Below, one piece after another: positions 1 to 8,800 of a stretch of 64,000 nt of DNA. A program made the translations under genes and the position numbers. Position 1 is the first letter of the stretch. Each line of letters opens with the position of its first letter. The stretch covers positions 2,480,001 through 2,544,000 of the forward strand of contig CBDCQQ010000005.1 of assembly GCA_965220665.1 (NCBI GenBank), written 5' to 3'. The notes below the pieces were generated by a model that was not told where the DNA came from, ran no database searches, and saw nothing but the letters and a program-made list of their open reading frames with translations. This DNA is from JAJDZL01 sp965220665 (GTDB taxonomy: Bacteria; Pseudomonadota; Gammaproteobacteria; Arenicellales; JAJDZL01).

Positions 1-923
1 TGGTCAAACTCAATGACTTGACGGACAATCAGATCGAGGTTTTCGGGTTTTAAGTCGCTGCACATTCTTTCCCACGCATTGTCGCGAACTTCAACAGGCA
101 TCTCAAGCGAATTGATTCCAAGCAACGATACGCCGCGCAGAATAAACGGCATGACGGTTGTACCCAGCTTGATTCCTCCTGCGAGTCCGACTGAACCAAT
201 GTTGCCCCAAGGTACGACGGTACGGGTCAGCCACGCCAGTGTATCGCCACCTACGTTGTCAACTGCACCACCCCAGACGGCTTTTTCTAGCGGTCTGCTT
301 CCCATTTCTAGCGAGTTGCGGTCAATCAGATCGGACGCACCTAATTTCTTCAAATATTCTTTATGCTCTTTCTTTCCGGTAAATGCAATCACTTCATAAC
401 CTAGTTTGGCAAACATACTGATTGCAAAACTTCCAACCCCACCAGTTGCCCCTGTTACGACTATCGGTCCACGCGATGGGACTTGACCATTGTCTTCCAT
501 ACGAATCACAGCTATTGCAGCAGTAAATCCGGCTGTACCAAAAGCCATTGCTTCATACTCACTTAGCCCAGAAGGCATGGGAACGACGCAATTTCCAGGA
601 ATCCGGGCATACTCCGAGTATCCACCATCCAGAACTTCGGAAAGACCACAGCCTACGACCAGCACTGAATCGCCTTCCTTGTGTCGAGAGTCAGTGGACT
701 GAATAACCGTACCTGCAAGATCAATTCCGCCATTGAGCGGGTATTTCCTCAGGATTCTGCCTTTACCTGTGGCCGCTAAAGCATCCTTGTAATTGATCGT
801 TGAATGTGATACTTTAATCACGACATCGCCTTCAGTCAGGTCGTCGACACTGAGTTCGGTAAACCCGGCTGAAATGCTCTTGTCATCATTCATATGAATG
901 CGGAAGCTGCGAAAATCTTGCAT
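1..923 (-). CDS. acuI: Acrylyl-CoA reductase/YhdH-type quinone oxidoreductase (3' end cut by the window edge)
   Basis: Zinc-independent medium-chain dehydrogenase of the YhdH/AcuI type, which reduces acrylyl-CoA with NADPH. About 307 codons are visible of a family length near 325-330, so only the C-terminus is missing. The Rossmann nucleotide site TGATGGVGSFA lies in the second half, followed by the family-typical GASDLIDR and, later, GSVGLAGG. An upstream ATG at 935 is in frame, but the ATG at 923 has a GGAG ribosome site 6 nt before it, so 923 is chosen. It is transcribed off the left edge and no partner gene is visible. The family is secure; the exact substrate is inferred from the family. 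Confidence 0.85.
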   Translation of the reverse strand, partial: MQDFRSFRIHMNDDKSISAGFTELSVDDLTEGDVVIKVSHSTINYKDALAATGKGRILRKYPLNGGIDLAGTVIQSTDSRHKEGDSVLVVGCGLSEVLDGGYSEYARIPGNCVVPMPSGLSEYEAMAFGTAGFTAAIAVIRMEDNGQVPSRGPIVVTGATGGVGSFAISMFAKLGYEVIAFTGKKEHKEYLKKLGASDLIDRNSLEMGSRPLEKAVWGGAVDNVGGDTLAWLTRTVVPWGNIGSVGLAGGIKLGTTVMPFILRGVSLLGINSLEMPVEVRDNAWERMCSDLKPENLDLIVRQVIEFD

Positions 924-935
924 GAAATTCTCCAT

Positions 936-1558
936 TTGATTTTGCTGGAAGATAGGAAATACTGGCTAGCAGTCTAAGTTACAGTACTGACTGTCAAGTT
1001 GACTAATCACCAATACATCAAGGCGCAAATGCATAGGTTGAAAGCATAACTATATCGCAAATTTAACTGGTATTCTGTTCAGTGTACCGGAAGGAATGAT
1101 TCACATTGAATTTGAAAAAATTGAAAAAAGTTAGGTCGCATTGTTCTAAATTCGTTGGGGAAAAATTTTTCATCAGCCTTGTAACCTTTAAAAGAGATTT
1201 TCAGTTGCCATCCAGTGGGTGAAACTGGTTTATTTTGTTAACTCTTTAATTTTAGAGGGTATTTTTTGTGTCACAATCTCCAATAATGGATAAGGGTGAA
1301 GCATTTGGATCGAAAAGCAGTGGCTTGAAGTAACCAATGAGCACTCATTTTGTAAGAATTACTTAGTAATCGTTAGTATGTCTAAATTGATGACAGAGTT
1401 CGAATTCTTGAGGACTTTCAAAAAATACATGACTATGTGTCATCTGCAACTTGAACATTAGATTCACCTCAATCCGAATTTTAAAGACTAGCGGTACGAG
1501 TTTGAAATCATACCTTCCAGACCTATCAAATCAGAGCATAAGGAATCGTACGGCGTAC
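936..1558. other. Gene-free stretch with one short dispersed repeat
   Basis: No credible coding sequence was seen on either strand. The stretch holds copy 1 of the palindromic repeat (1200-1256) and otherwise AT-rich DNA between the reductase gene and a decayed toxin-antitoxin locus. Confidence 0.5.
1200..1256 (+). repeat. Dispersed palindromic repeat, copy 1
   Basis: This stretch aligns with 4611-4672 in the same orientation. Shared blocks are TTTCAGTT, GTGGGTGA, AACTGG and TTTGTyAACTCTTTrATTTTA, separated by a few substitutions and small gaps. The copy here has lost most of the palindrome symmetry that copy 2 keeps. The function is unknown. Confidence 0.55.
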
Positions 1559-1864
1559 TCATTCAAAGTGTCGCATTGGAGACATCCGTTGATGAAGAAT
1601 CCGAATCACAGAAATTCCCTATTCGGTAAGCCGATAATAGACTACGTGATGTGCAATGGGTAAACGGCGATAGTTCTTTCGAATGTGGTCACATTTTGTG
1701 CCGAGTTGTGGGTTGTTGACAATTTGATCAAAAGCAGCGCTAGATTTGACACTGTTATTGTTGGCCAGTGCTATCCCTCAGTTGTCATAGGTGTAAACCC
1801 ATATGTTTTCCAAATCTCGCTCTGCTTCAGGTGATAATCGACATTCAGCAAGATATTCAGGTAT
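1559..1864 (-). pseudogene. parE: Decayed ParE-type toxin gene
   Basis: Read on the minus strand, this gives a near full-length RelE/ParE-like protein of about 101 codons. It starts RLSPEAERDLENIWVYTYDN, continues with FDQIVNNPQLGTKCDHIRKN and YRRLPIAHHVVYYRLTE, and ends SVIRILHQRM. These blocks are typical of ParE. Two in-frame stops break it: TGA where Trp is expected after YTYDN, and TAG after YRLTE. The expected start ATG reads ATA at 1862-1864. It lies immediately after the decayed antitoxin gene, as in parDE operons. It cannot make a full toxin. Confidence 0.75.
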
Positions 1865-2066
1865 GTTTGGCGTTCATAATCATTTTGAAATGTTCGCCAT
1901 CGAATGCAACAGGCTTGCCGCTTTTTTCGCCTTTTATCAACTCACTGCAAATAGTTTCAATTTCCAGTAGTTGCGCTTGATCGCGACGAACAAGGTCGCG
2001 GAAATATTCGCTGTAGTTAATAAATTTACCTGATTCAACTTGTGATTTAATCCACTCGTTTTGCTG
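1857..2066 (-). pseudogene. parD: 5'-truncated ParD-type antitoxin gene
   Basis: The minus-strand frame reads QQNEWIKSQVESGKFINYSE, then YFRDLVRRDQAQLLEIE, ending MNAKHT. This is the ParD ribbon-helix-helix antitoxin pattern. The first ten or so codons are missing. The frame is lost next to position 2068, where one terminal repeat of the adjacent IS1634-type element begins, so insertion of that element probably removed the start. The stop codon overlaps the beginning of the parE remnant, the normal arrangement for the pair. Confidence 0.72.
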
Positions 2067-2067
2067 C

Positions 2068-2089
2068 CTAGCCTGAGTTTACCGAGTTC
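2068..2089. repeat. Terminal inverted repeat, left
   Basis: A 22-bp sequence beginning CTAGCCTGAGTTTACC is the inverse of 4156-4177 with one mismatch. It marks the likely left end of the IS1634-like element and the point where parD is broken. Confidence 0.6.
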
Positions 2090-2220
2090 AGTAAATATAT
2101 CACGATGCAATCTCCAATATGAAAGCGATACGTTTGGCGTAACCCATTGACCCGATGGGTTTATAACCCGACTGTCCCGACGACAGTCAGGCTTTCAGCG
2201 GGCCTGTGACAGTGTGTGAC

Positions 2221-3960
2221 CTAACCGGTCCGATAACGTTCGAGCTGCAGCATTTTGTACAACTGTTTCTGGATGTCAGACATGCCTGACAGCGTCATCT
2301 GTATTTTTGGCGTGCTTTGTTTTCGCCCGGACGGATAAACCACCCCGACCTCCTTAATTGCCGCGAGCTCATCAAGCATTTGCCGCGCAGAAATCGTCTG
2401 CCCGTGACTGACCAGCCGCCGGTACAGCAGAGTCTGCAGCATCAGCGCCATCACACAAATGAACACATGCACCTGGATTTTCTGATCCGTCCAGTGATAC
2501 TGGGGACGGATGGCAATGTGCCGCACGTCTTTCATGTCCCGAAATGCGCGCTCGACATGGTGCTGCGCTCGATAGCCATGCACGATTTGTGCATCACTCC
2601 ACTCGCTGCGGTCAGTGAAGATGAGATTTTTGCCCAGCAATGTGCGCTGCAGGCGGCGCCACGCGGAACGGTTGAAGCGGTAGTTGAGCTTGGGCATGTC
2701 TTTGTCGCCCAACTTGACCGAGACCTTGAACAGCTTTTTCATGTGCTGCGCTTTGAGACACTCGTCAATCCTGCGCCGGGTGCCGGCCGCAGTCGGCCGC
2801 CGGCCCTTGTTCACAATGCCCTTCTGCCAGCGCCGCAGCTGCCACTGAATCGTCTTTAGTTTTTGCCGGCACCTGGCAATCTCGCGCAAAAGCGTGGCAG
2901 TCTGCGCCTGAACCAGATGTTCATTTTTCGCAACCACGACCGTGTACTCAATGCCATACACCTGTTTGGTCGTGCGCCAGGTGCTCACGCCCTCGATTTC
3001 AGCGAGCGCTTTGAACCTGCGCGCCGGCACTGCGAGCAAATCCGGATGCTGCGCAGGCACCAGGGAACCAATCATGGCGTAAGGGCTGTCGTGTATTGCG
3101 GCAATATTGTCCTCACAGTTATTGCCCTTGTCGAACACCAGGGTAACGTTTGAGTCGTGCTCGGTGTCAAGTTCATGAAATCTTGCCACCAAATCATCGA
3201 TCAGGCTGCGAAAGGTGGGCGAGTCGGGCTGATTGCCGGGATAGGTGTGATGCAGAATCGGCACATGATGGTCGGCCGCGGCCAGCAGGGCCAGACCGAC
3301 AATGCGCTGTGCTTTTCGGCCTTCCTTGCTGTGGCCGCGCTGGGCGAGCGCTGTGCGGTCATTGAAACTGTCAATGAAGGTGAAAAAGTTGGTTGCATCA
3401 AACAGCAGCTGGCTGACATCGACGCTGAAGTGCTGCACCATGTGGCAGACCAGGTCGCGTTCGATGCTGCGCAGCGCAGCCGGGCCGATGCGGTCCATGT
3501 TGTCCCAGAAGCGCTGGCTGGTCAGCTGTGCGGATTCGACGCCGAGGACTCTGGGCAGGATGGTGGTGGCAAACCACTGGGCGGTGGCGTTTTTGGAGCA
3601 GGGTGCAATGCAGCGATTCACGGTGGCGATCAGCAGGTAAGTGCCGACTGAGACGGAATGCGAGCGTTTGGGGACGTAGTGGTCGATGATGCTGACGAGA
3701 TTGAGTTGGCTGGCGACATCGACGAGTGCGGCGCTGGCGCCGAACTCGTGGATGAGGACTTCTTTGGGGACCGGCTGTGCGTCGCGGGCCGCGATGATAT
3801 CCTCGGCGCGGCCGAGGTATTTTTGCCAGACGATTTTGGGTTTGCCGTTGATGCGTTGGGACTGGCGGGCGTAGTAGTAGGTATGGCCCTTGATTTTTTT
3901 GGCGGTGATGCTGGGCATGGTTAGGACACACATGTGATAAATAATGAAAGCATTATACAT
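2221..3960 (-). CDS. IS1634-family DDE transposase
   Basis: A 579-aa protein with the IS1634/IS4-superfamily layout. The N-terminal part, ITAKKIKGHTYYYARQS, is typical of the family. DDE-type acidic positions are visible in LLFDATNFF (near residue 185), LVFDKGNNCEDN and HVERAFRDMKD near the C-terminus. A better start is the Met of MPSITAKK at about 3918, because the first 14 residues are unlike the family. The reading frame is intact, so the transposase may be functional. The gene is more G+C-rich than the DNA on both sides, which fits an acquired element. Confidence 0.85.
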   Translation of the reverse strand: MYNAFIIYHMCVLTMPSITAKKIKGHTYYYARQSQRINGKPKIVWQKYLGRAEDIIAARDAQPVPKEVLIHEFGASAALVDVASQLNLVSIIDHYVPKRSHSVSVGTYLLIATVNRCIAPCSKNATAQWFATTILPRVLGVESAQLTSQRFWDNMDRIGPAALRSIERDLVCHMVQHFSVDVSQLLFDATNFFTFIDSFNDRTALAQRGHSKEGRKAQRIVGLALLAAADHHVPILHHTYPGNQPDSPTFRSLIDDLVARFHELDTEHDSNVTLVFDKGNNCEDNIAAIHDSPYAMIGSLVPAQHPDLLAVPARRFKALAEIEGVSTWRTTKQVYGIEYTVVVAKNEHLVQAQTATLLREIARCRQKLKTIQWQLRRWQKGIVNKGRRPTAAGTRRRIDECLKAQHMKKLFKVSVKLGDKDMPKLNYRFNRSAWRRLQRTLLGKNLIFTDRSEWSDAQIVHGYRAQHHVERAFRDMKDVRHIAIRPQYHWTDQKIQVHVFICVMALMLQTLLYRRLVSHGQTISARQMLDELAAIKEVGVVYPSGRKQSTPKIQMTLSGMSDIQKQLYKMLQLERYRTG

Positions 3961-4155
3961 AAAAAAAGAATAAAACCAAATGAATAATAAGTATTAAGGC
4001 ACAGTAAGCAGTGCATTTATTATTAGGTCATACAATAAATCAGGACAAAATGATCTCAATCGAGCCCTTGCCGGCTTGATTTAATTGTATGGAAACAGAT
4101 GGTTAGAAGGTATGTGTGGAAACGAGGCGAGAAAAGTCAGTCTTGAATTGCCCTC

Positions 4156-4177
4156 GAACTCGGTAAAGTCAGGCTAG
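4156..4177. repeat. Terminal inverted repeat, right
   Basis: A 22-bp sequence beginning GAACTCGGTAAAGTC is the inverse of 2068-2089 with one mismatch. It is the probable right end of the IS1634-like element. Confidence 0.6.
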
Positions 4178-4344
4178 TAACAGTGATTGTCTTTCTGAGT
4201 GTTTCCAAAATGTTGATCTCTTGGTGATGACAATAACATGAATCAAATTATTGATGTAGTATAGCGCGCTGGATTTGTGCCAACTGTGTGAACTTCCTTA
4301 TCTTGCCATCATAAATTGTCGGTCACGATTTCACTAATTCGTTT

Positions 4345-4551
4345 CTACTTAGCCGCCTTCGCTGAGCCAAGCCAACATTGATTCTCAACCGTCAAACAAT
4401 CAACATAGGCATCGATGTCTAGCGTGTGTACGTTCAGTAAGTGCTTGAAACCGAACAGTTTCATCAGCACCGGTTCGCACTTGAGGTGGCGCACATCATC
4501 CAGACAGCATCCACCCTCATGCAACAGCAGCATGAACGTGTTAAACAGGGG
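4345..4551 (-). pseudogene. Transposase fragment, IS1380-like
   Basis: The minus-strand frame reads PLFNTFMLLLHEGG, CCLDDVRHLK and a short tail. The block LLHEGG-x-LDD-(I/V)-R is typical of the N-terminal third of IS1380-family transposases. The piece is about 65 codons, bounded upstream by a stop, with no catalytic region. It is read as a decayed insertion-sequence scrap rather than a small gene. Assignment rests on this one motif. Confidence 0.4.
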
Positions 4552-4610
4552 CTAGTGGCATAGCTACGATTAATGACCGCAACCGGAATGGCTCAATTCA
4601 CCGTCTCTCT

Positions 4611-4672
4611 CAGTTTCAGTTATCACCCACGTGGGTGACAACTGGGGTGTTTGTCAACTCTTTGATTTTACA
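4611..4672 (+). repeat. Dispersed palindromic repeat, copy 2
   Basis: It contains a perfect 16-bp palindrome TCACCCACGTGGGTGA (4623-4638). One mismatched pair outside it is followed by CAGTT/AACTG arms, extending the symmetry to 28 bp. It is followed by TTTGTCAACTCTTTGATTTTA, also found in copy 1 (1200-1256). Neither copy is next to further repeat units, so it is not a CRISPR array. It could be an operator or the end of a small non-autonomous element. Confidence 0.55.
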
Positions 4673-4874
4673 GAGCTTCAGAACTCTGCAGTTAAAGGAT
4701 TTAAAAATATGATTTAAGATTTTGTTTTCAATAGAGTTTTACTACAAATGAAATACCATGTCTCTATTCAAGTGAAATGTCCTGGGTACATTCGTTTATC
4801 GATAATTTCGCATGAAGTGGGAGATTTATAATTCTTGCCTTAAATTGGCCTTTCATCAACAATTCGGAGGCATC

Positions 4875-5219
4875 GTGGTAGAAGAGACAATTTTTAGTAA
4901 GATCATTCGCAAAGAAATACCGGCTGATATCGTTTATGAAGATGAGACTGTATTAGCGTTTAGAGATATTTCACCGCAGGCACCGGTACATCTGTTGATT
5001 GTTCCAAAAAAGTTGATTCCGACAGTCAATGATGTCGATTCTGAAGATGAAGTGACTTTGGGACATATGTTCGTAGTTGCTGCCCAGCTAGCAAAAAAAC
5101 ATGATGTCGACAAAAACGGTTACCGCTTAACTGTCAATTGCAATAGTGACGGCGGTCAGGAAGTGTTTCACTTGCATATGCACCTGATGGGTGGACGACG
5201 CATGCAAAGAATGGGGTGA
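4875..5219 (+). CDS. hinT: HIT-family nucleoside phosphoramidase (HinT-like)
   Basis: A small histidine-triad protein of about 114 aa that hydrolyses adenosine phosphoramidate-type nucleotides. The HIT motif is seen as HLHMH near the C-terminus, preceded by GQEVFHLHMHLMGGR. The N-terminal block TIFSKIIRKEIPADIVYEDE is typical of HinT. The frame extends upstream to 4812, but GTG 4875 has CGGAGG four bases before it and gives the standard length, so it is chosen. It converges on bamE with a 53-bp gap. Confidence 0.88.
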   Translation: MVEETIFSKIIRKEIPADIVYEDETVLAFRDISPQAPVHLLIVPKKLIPTVNDVDSEDEVTLGHMFVVAAQLAKKHDVDKNGYRLTVNCNSDGGQEVFHLHMHLMGGRRMQRMG

Positions 5220-5272
5220 GAAAGGACGGCGAGTCATCGCAGAGGGTGCTCACCGCACCTGAATAAACGTAC

Positions 5273-5737
5273 TTAGTTGGATTTATCGCTGGCTTCGTCT
5301 TTCTTTTTTTCTCGTTTGAAAAAATTTCCAACGGAAGAAAAGCCAGATTTTATCCGGTTCATGAAGCCTTTTTTCTTCTCTGGTGTTACGTATACTGGTT
5401 CGGATTCTGGAGCCAGTTCTGTGTCTGTCTCAATACTAGCGACTGCACCGTCAGCGAAATATATGCTCACTCTCGAATGGCTTGTTTTAACACGGTCTCG
5501 ATCGTATGCGAAGTAAATGTAATCCCATCGTTGATTGTTAAAGACATCATTGACCAACGGCGTACCGAGAATCTCGCGCACCTCACTCTCACTCATGCCG
5601 ATGGTCACTTTATCAATATCTTCAGAATCTACTGTCTGTCCCTGTTTTAAGTCAGGACGATAAACTGAACATCCGGCGAGCAGGGCGATGCCTGCACCTA
5701 CACAAATGATTCGGGTTCGAATTGATCGCGTTGACAT
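5273..5737 (-). CDS. bamE: Outer-membrane assembly lipoprotein BamE (SmpA/OmlA)
   Basis: BamE is a lipoprotein subunit of the BAM complex that inserts beta-barrel proteins in the outer membrane. The N-terminus is a lipoprotein signal ending LLAGC, with the Cys at residue 23 if translation starts at ATG 5737. A TTG at 5761 would extend it by eight residues. The conserved core is seen in IDKVTIGMSESEVREILGTP and FNNQRWDYIYFAY. The C-terminus is basic and charged (FFKREKKKDEASDKSN). It is the last gene of the run nadK-recN-GNAT-bamE. Confidence 0.88.
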   Translation of the reverse strand: MSTRSIRTRIICVGAGIALLAGCSVYRPDLKQGQTVDSEDIDKVTIGMSESEVREILGTPLVNDVFNNQRWDYIYFAYDRDRVKTSHSRVSIYFADGAVASIETDTELAPESEPVYVTPEKKKGFMNRIKSGFSSVGNFFKREKKKDEASDKSN

Positions 5738-5770
5738 TGGGGTTGTCGAAATAAGCTTCAAATAAAAAAC

Positions 5771-6259
5771 TTATTGTAAATCGGCTGCAACAGCGACTTC
5801 ATCGCAGTCGTTGAATTTGCAGCACTTGACGCAAACACTCCAAACCTTTTCGGGGAATAATTCTTTTCGAACTGTCTTGAACCCAAGTTTGTGGAAAAAT
5901 TCCGGGACATAAGTCAGTGCCATGATGCGTTTCAATCCAAGAGAACGTGCCTTTTCCATCAAGCTTTCAACCACAATCCGCCCCAATCCGGTGTTTTTCA
6001 TATGACTTGCCACCACGAGACTTCGAACCTCACAAAGTTCACTGGTAAAAATTTCCAGTGCACCGCAAGCAATTGTCTCGTTGTTGTAGTCGATCACAGT
6101 GAATTTCAGCAGATTGTCGCAAATGTCTGATTTGGACCGGGGAAGAAGAATTCCGCGGTCCGAATACGACTTCATCATCGAATAGATGCTGTCGATATCT
6201 TCCATGACTGCATCTCGAACCACGAGATCAGGTAGTAGTTGCGTTAAGGGAAAATTCAT
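5771..6259 (-). CDS. ArgA-like GNAT N-acetyltransferase
   Basis: A 162-aa GNAT domain of the class annotated as N-acetylglutamate-synthase-like. The acetyl-CoA-binding part reads VVASHMKNTGLGRIVVESLM, a divergent form of the usual Q/RxxGxG/A loop. ALTYVPEFFHKLGFK follows. The C-terminal VCVKCCKFNDCDEVA is cysteine-rich, a feature common in this subgroup. The start overlaps the stop of recN by 4 bp (ATGA), so the two genes are translationally coupled. There is no arginine gene nearby. The substrate is unknown. Confidence 0.7.
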   Translation of the reverse strand: MNFPLTQLLPDLVVRDAVMEDIDSIYSMMKSYSDRGILLPRSKSDICDNLLKFTVIDYNNETIACGALEIFTSELCEVRSLVVASHMKNTGLGRIVVESLMEKARSLGLKRIMALTYVPEFFHKLGFKTVRKELFPEKVWSVCVKCCKFNDCDEVAVAADLQ

Positions 6260-7923
6260 ATTGAGTTCTGTGCCAGCAATTCTTTGGCGTGTTCGGTCGT
6301 ACGATCCGTTATTTTAGCACCCGAAAGCATTCTAGCGATCTCCATCACCCGTTGCTGCTCGTCAAGTTGCTGAATATGAATGCTGGACTCAGCGTGTTCA
6401 GTTTTCGTGACATTCAGCTGCTGATCACCCTTGGCGGCAACCTGCGGTAGATGTGTGATGCAGAAAATTTGCACCGATTTCCCAAGCATACGAAGCAGGT
6501 GTCCAACACGTTCGGCCACTTTCCCACCAATTCCGACATCAATCTCATCGAATACGATAGCAGGTACCTGCGTCAGATTGGCTGCGACAACCTGAATTGA
6601 CAGACTCAATCTTGAAAGTTCACCACCTGAGGCCACCGTTGACAATGGCCCCGCTTCCTGACCAGGGGCTGTGGAAACGACAAATCGGGCATTCTCATTC
6701 CCGAATCCAGCGAATGAATCTGAATTCTGTTGAACAAACTCCACACTGAACTGACCTCCGACCATGCCTAAATTCTGCATGTTTCGGGTCACAGCTTCGC
6801 TCAGCTGAACTGCGGCTTTTCTTCGAATCTCGGTTACATTCAGGGCAATTGATCTGTATTCGGATTTAAGTTCTTCCAGACGTTTATCAGAATCCACAAT
6901 TTCGCTTAGCTCTGCTTGAACGGCATTGATTTGCTGTTCAAGCTTTGCGCAGACACTTAGAAGTCCATCAGCATTGACGTTATGAATCCTTGCTTGACGC
7001 TGTAGAGCAGCCATGCGTTCTTCAAGTACGGTAATTCGACCCGGGTCGTACTCGGTTCGTTCAGCAATCGCGAATATTTCTCTGGCGGCATCGTCAATTC
7101 TAACCTGTGCCTCTGCTAGCAGTTCTGAATGCTGAGCGAGGGAGTGATCCACATCTGCCAGGTTGTCAATGCGACGAATGCAATCGGCCAAAGCAGCGCT
7201 CAGAGTGGTTTCATCACCATAGAAAAGTTCATGTGAAACCTGACCCAGGGTAGCCGCCAGTTCACTGGCGTGCGTCATTCTGATCAGTTCCTGCTTGAGC
7301 TCTGAGAATTCACCTTCCTGCGGTTGCAATTGGGTGAGTTCACTGTACTGATGCTCCAGCAGTTTCAACTCTTCGTTGTACCTTTGCAGTCTTTCACTGC
7401 GGCTCAGACGCTCGGATTCAGTAACCCGTATTTGGGCAGCCAGATCAGCAAGACGCTGAGTAGTCGGCAAAATGCCAGCAAATCCGTCAAGAAGGTAGCG
7501 TTGTGTTGCGGTCTTTTGCAAGGACTGATGTTCGCTCTGTCCGTGCACTGCGATGACCCTCGATGCGAGGTCTTTCATCATATTTAAAGATACGGGCCTA
7601 CCGTTGATGTAGGCTCGAGATGGCCGTTCTTTGAATATAGTGCGTTGCAGAATGACTTCCGAACCATCGTTCAGTTCGTATTCTTGCAGCCAATCCCTGA
7701 TTTGTTGGAACTCAGCATCAAATGTTACAAAAATTTCTGCCTTTTCGTTGCCGCCGCGCACAAGACCTGGATCTGCGCGCGCTCCAAGCGCCAGTTCCAG
7801 AGAGTCGATGATGAGTGACTTTCCCGCGCCAGTTTCACCCGTGATGACCGTTAGGCCTGATTCAAAGTCGAGTTCAACCTCTTCTATCAGCAGGTAATTT
7901 TTGATGTAAAGGGTCTTGATCAT
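6256..7923 (-). CDS. recN: DNA repair protein RecN
   Basis: An SMC-like ATPase of 555 aa used in recombinational double-strand break repair. Walker A GETGAGKS is near residue 30. The ABC signature VASGGELSRLSLSI and Walker B IVFDEIDVGIGG lie in the C-terminal third. The middle is the expected coiled-coil region rich in E, Q and L. The length is normal for RecN. It lies 19 bp downstream of nadK and overlaps the GNAT gene by 4 bp. Confidence 0.95.
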   Translation of the reverse strand: MIKTLYIKNYLLIEEVELDFESGLTVITGETGAGKSLIIDSLELALGARADPGLVRGGNEKAEIFVTFDAEFQQIRDWLQEYELNDGSEVILQRTIFKERPSRAYINGRPVSLNMMKDLASRVIAVHGQSEHQSLQKTATQRYLLDGFAGILPTTQRLADLAAQIRVTESERLSRSERLQRYNEELKLLEHQYSELTQLQPQEGEFSELKQELIRMTHASELAATLGQVSHELFYGDETTLSAALADCIRRIDNLADVDHSLAQHSELLAEAQVRIDDAAREIFAIAERTEYDPGRITVLEERMAALQRQARIHNVNADGLLSVCAKLEQQINAVQAELSEIVDSDKRLEELKSEYRSIALNVTEIRRKAAVQLSEAVTRNMQNLGMVGGQFSVEFVQQNSDSFAGFGNENARFVVSTAPGQEAGPLSTVASGGELSRLSLSIQVVAANLTQVPAIVFDEIDVGIGGKVAERVGHLLRMLGKSVQIFCITHLPQVAAKGDQQLNVTKTEHAESSIHIQQLDEQQRVMEIARMLSGAKITDRTTEHAKELLAQNSI

Positions 7924-7942
7924 GCAAGAAGATTCGGACCGG

Positions 7943-8800
7943 CTAAACGCCCCAACTCAGCTTATGCCGAAGTGCATTGAAGAACGTGTGCCCCTGTATC
8001 CGCACAAAGTCTATGGTCAGTTCTGACCGTCGTACGGTTATCTTCTCACCACCGGCTAGCGTTTTTCGAATATGCCCGTCAACAATCAGGCTGGCATTGC
8101 CTGGCTCATCACTTGTCAGTTTTATGTCGATTACACTGGAATCGCTGATTACGACAGGACGCTGGGTCAACGTGTGAGGAGCAATTGGCACCAGTTCAAT
8201 TGCCGGAAGACTGGGGTAGAGCACAGGTCCGCCTGTTGACAGGGCGTATGCGGTTGCACCAGTTGGTGTTGCCACAATGACGCCATCGGAGCGAAGTGCT
8301 GTGACAAACTCATTGTCAATAGTGATGTTGAAATCCAACAGCCGTCCAAAATTTGTTTTATGTACAACGATGTCGTTTAACGCTGTGGAGATGACAGGTT
8401 TAGACCCAGGTTCATTTGAGTTCATCACTGACTCGATCAGAATTCGGGTTTCAGTTCTAAATCTGCCGTCAAGCAGGAGTTCCATCGATTCACGAATTTC
8501 TCGCACTGCGACATCTGTCAGAAATCCCCGTCTCCCCAAGTTGACGCCGAGCAGTGGTGCATCATACCCGGCGCGAAGCCGCGCGATGTTCATGAAAGTT
8601 CCATCGCCTCCAATGACAAGGACCAGGTCGATGTCCGGGTCATCAATTCCAGCCGGTTTCACGCCATCAGCAATTGGTGCCTGGTATTGCTGATAGGCAA
8701 CACTGCGATCAGAAAATATCGCGGTAATTGTGTTGGTTACCGACACAACCGGTTCAGAATCAAAATTTCCGAATATTCCGACGTTTTTGAATTTGTTCAC
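7943..8800 (-). CDS. nadK: NAD kinase
   Basis: A 285-aa NAD kinase that phosphorylates NAD to NADP. The family motifs are clear: IGGDGTFMNIAR, GVNLGRRGFLTD, and DGVIVATPTGATAYALSTGG with the nucleotide-binding TPTGATAY. It is the first gene of the minus-strand run nadK-recN-GNAT-bamE. This order of nadK and recN beside hrcA-grpE is common in gammaproteobacteria. Confidence 0.95.
   Translation of the reverse strand: MNKFKNVGIFGNFDSEPVVSVTNTITAIFSDRSVAYQQYQAPIADGVKPAGIDDPDIDLVLVIGGDGTFMNIARLRAGYDAPLLGVNLGRRGFLTDVAVREIRESMELLLDGRFRTETRILIESVMNSNEPGSKPVISTALNDIVVHKTNFGRLLDFNITIDNEFVTALRSDGVIVATPTGATAYALSTGGPVLYPSLPAIELVPIAPHTLTQRPVVISDSSVIDIKLTSDEPGNASLIVDGHIRKTLAGGEKITVRRSELTIDFVRIQGHTFFNALRHKLSWGV

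Larger units (their letters stand above)
2068..4177 (-). mobile_element. IS1634-family-like insertion sequence
   Basis: The transposase gene at 2221-3960 lies between two 22-bp inverted repeats, 2068-2089 (starting CTAGCCTGAG) and 4156-4177, which match at 21 of 22 positions. This gives an element of about 2.1 kb. One end abuts the truncated parD. No target duplication was found next to the repeats. A 7-bp stem with a 5-nt loop (2170-2188, GACTGTC/GACAGTC) follows the transposase stop. The element limits are inferred from the repeats alone. Confidence 0.6.

Noticed and set aside
1451..1663. Plus-strand frame of 70 codons
   Set aside because: It is antisense to the decayed parE sequence and has no ribosome site or family resemblance.
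2317..3924. Several long plus-strand frames opposite the IS1634-type transposase
   Set aside because: They are G+C-driven shadow frames with no recognisable domains.
2203..4044. Alternative imperfect inverted repeats (2203-2224 with 4023-4044) as IS1634 ends
   Set aside because: Only 16 of 22 positions match, against 21 of 22 for the outer pair at 2068 and 4156.
4345..4533. A genuine 62-aa gene
   Set aside because: It matches the inside of an IS1380-like transposase and lacks a ribosome site, so it is listed as a fragment.
4623..4638. CRISPR repeat or integron attC site
   Set aside because: Only isolated copies exist, with no spacer array, no cas or integrase gene nearby, and the attC core motifs do not fit.
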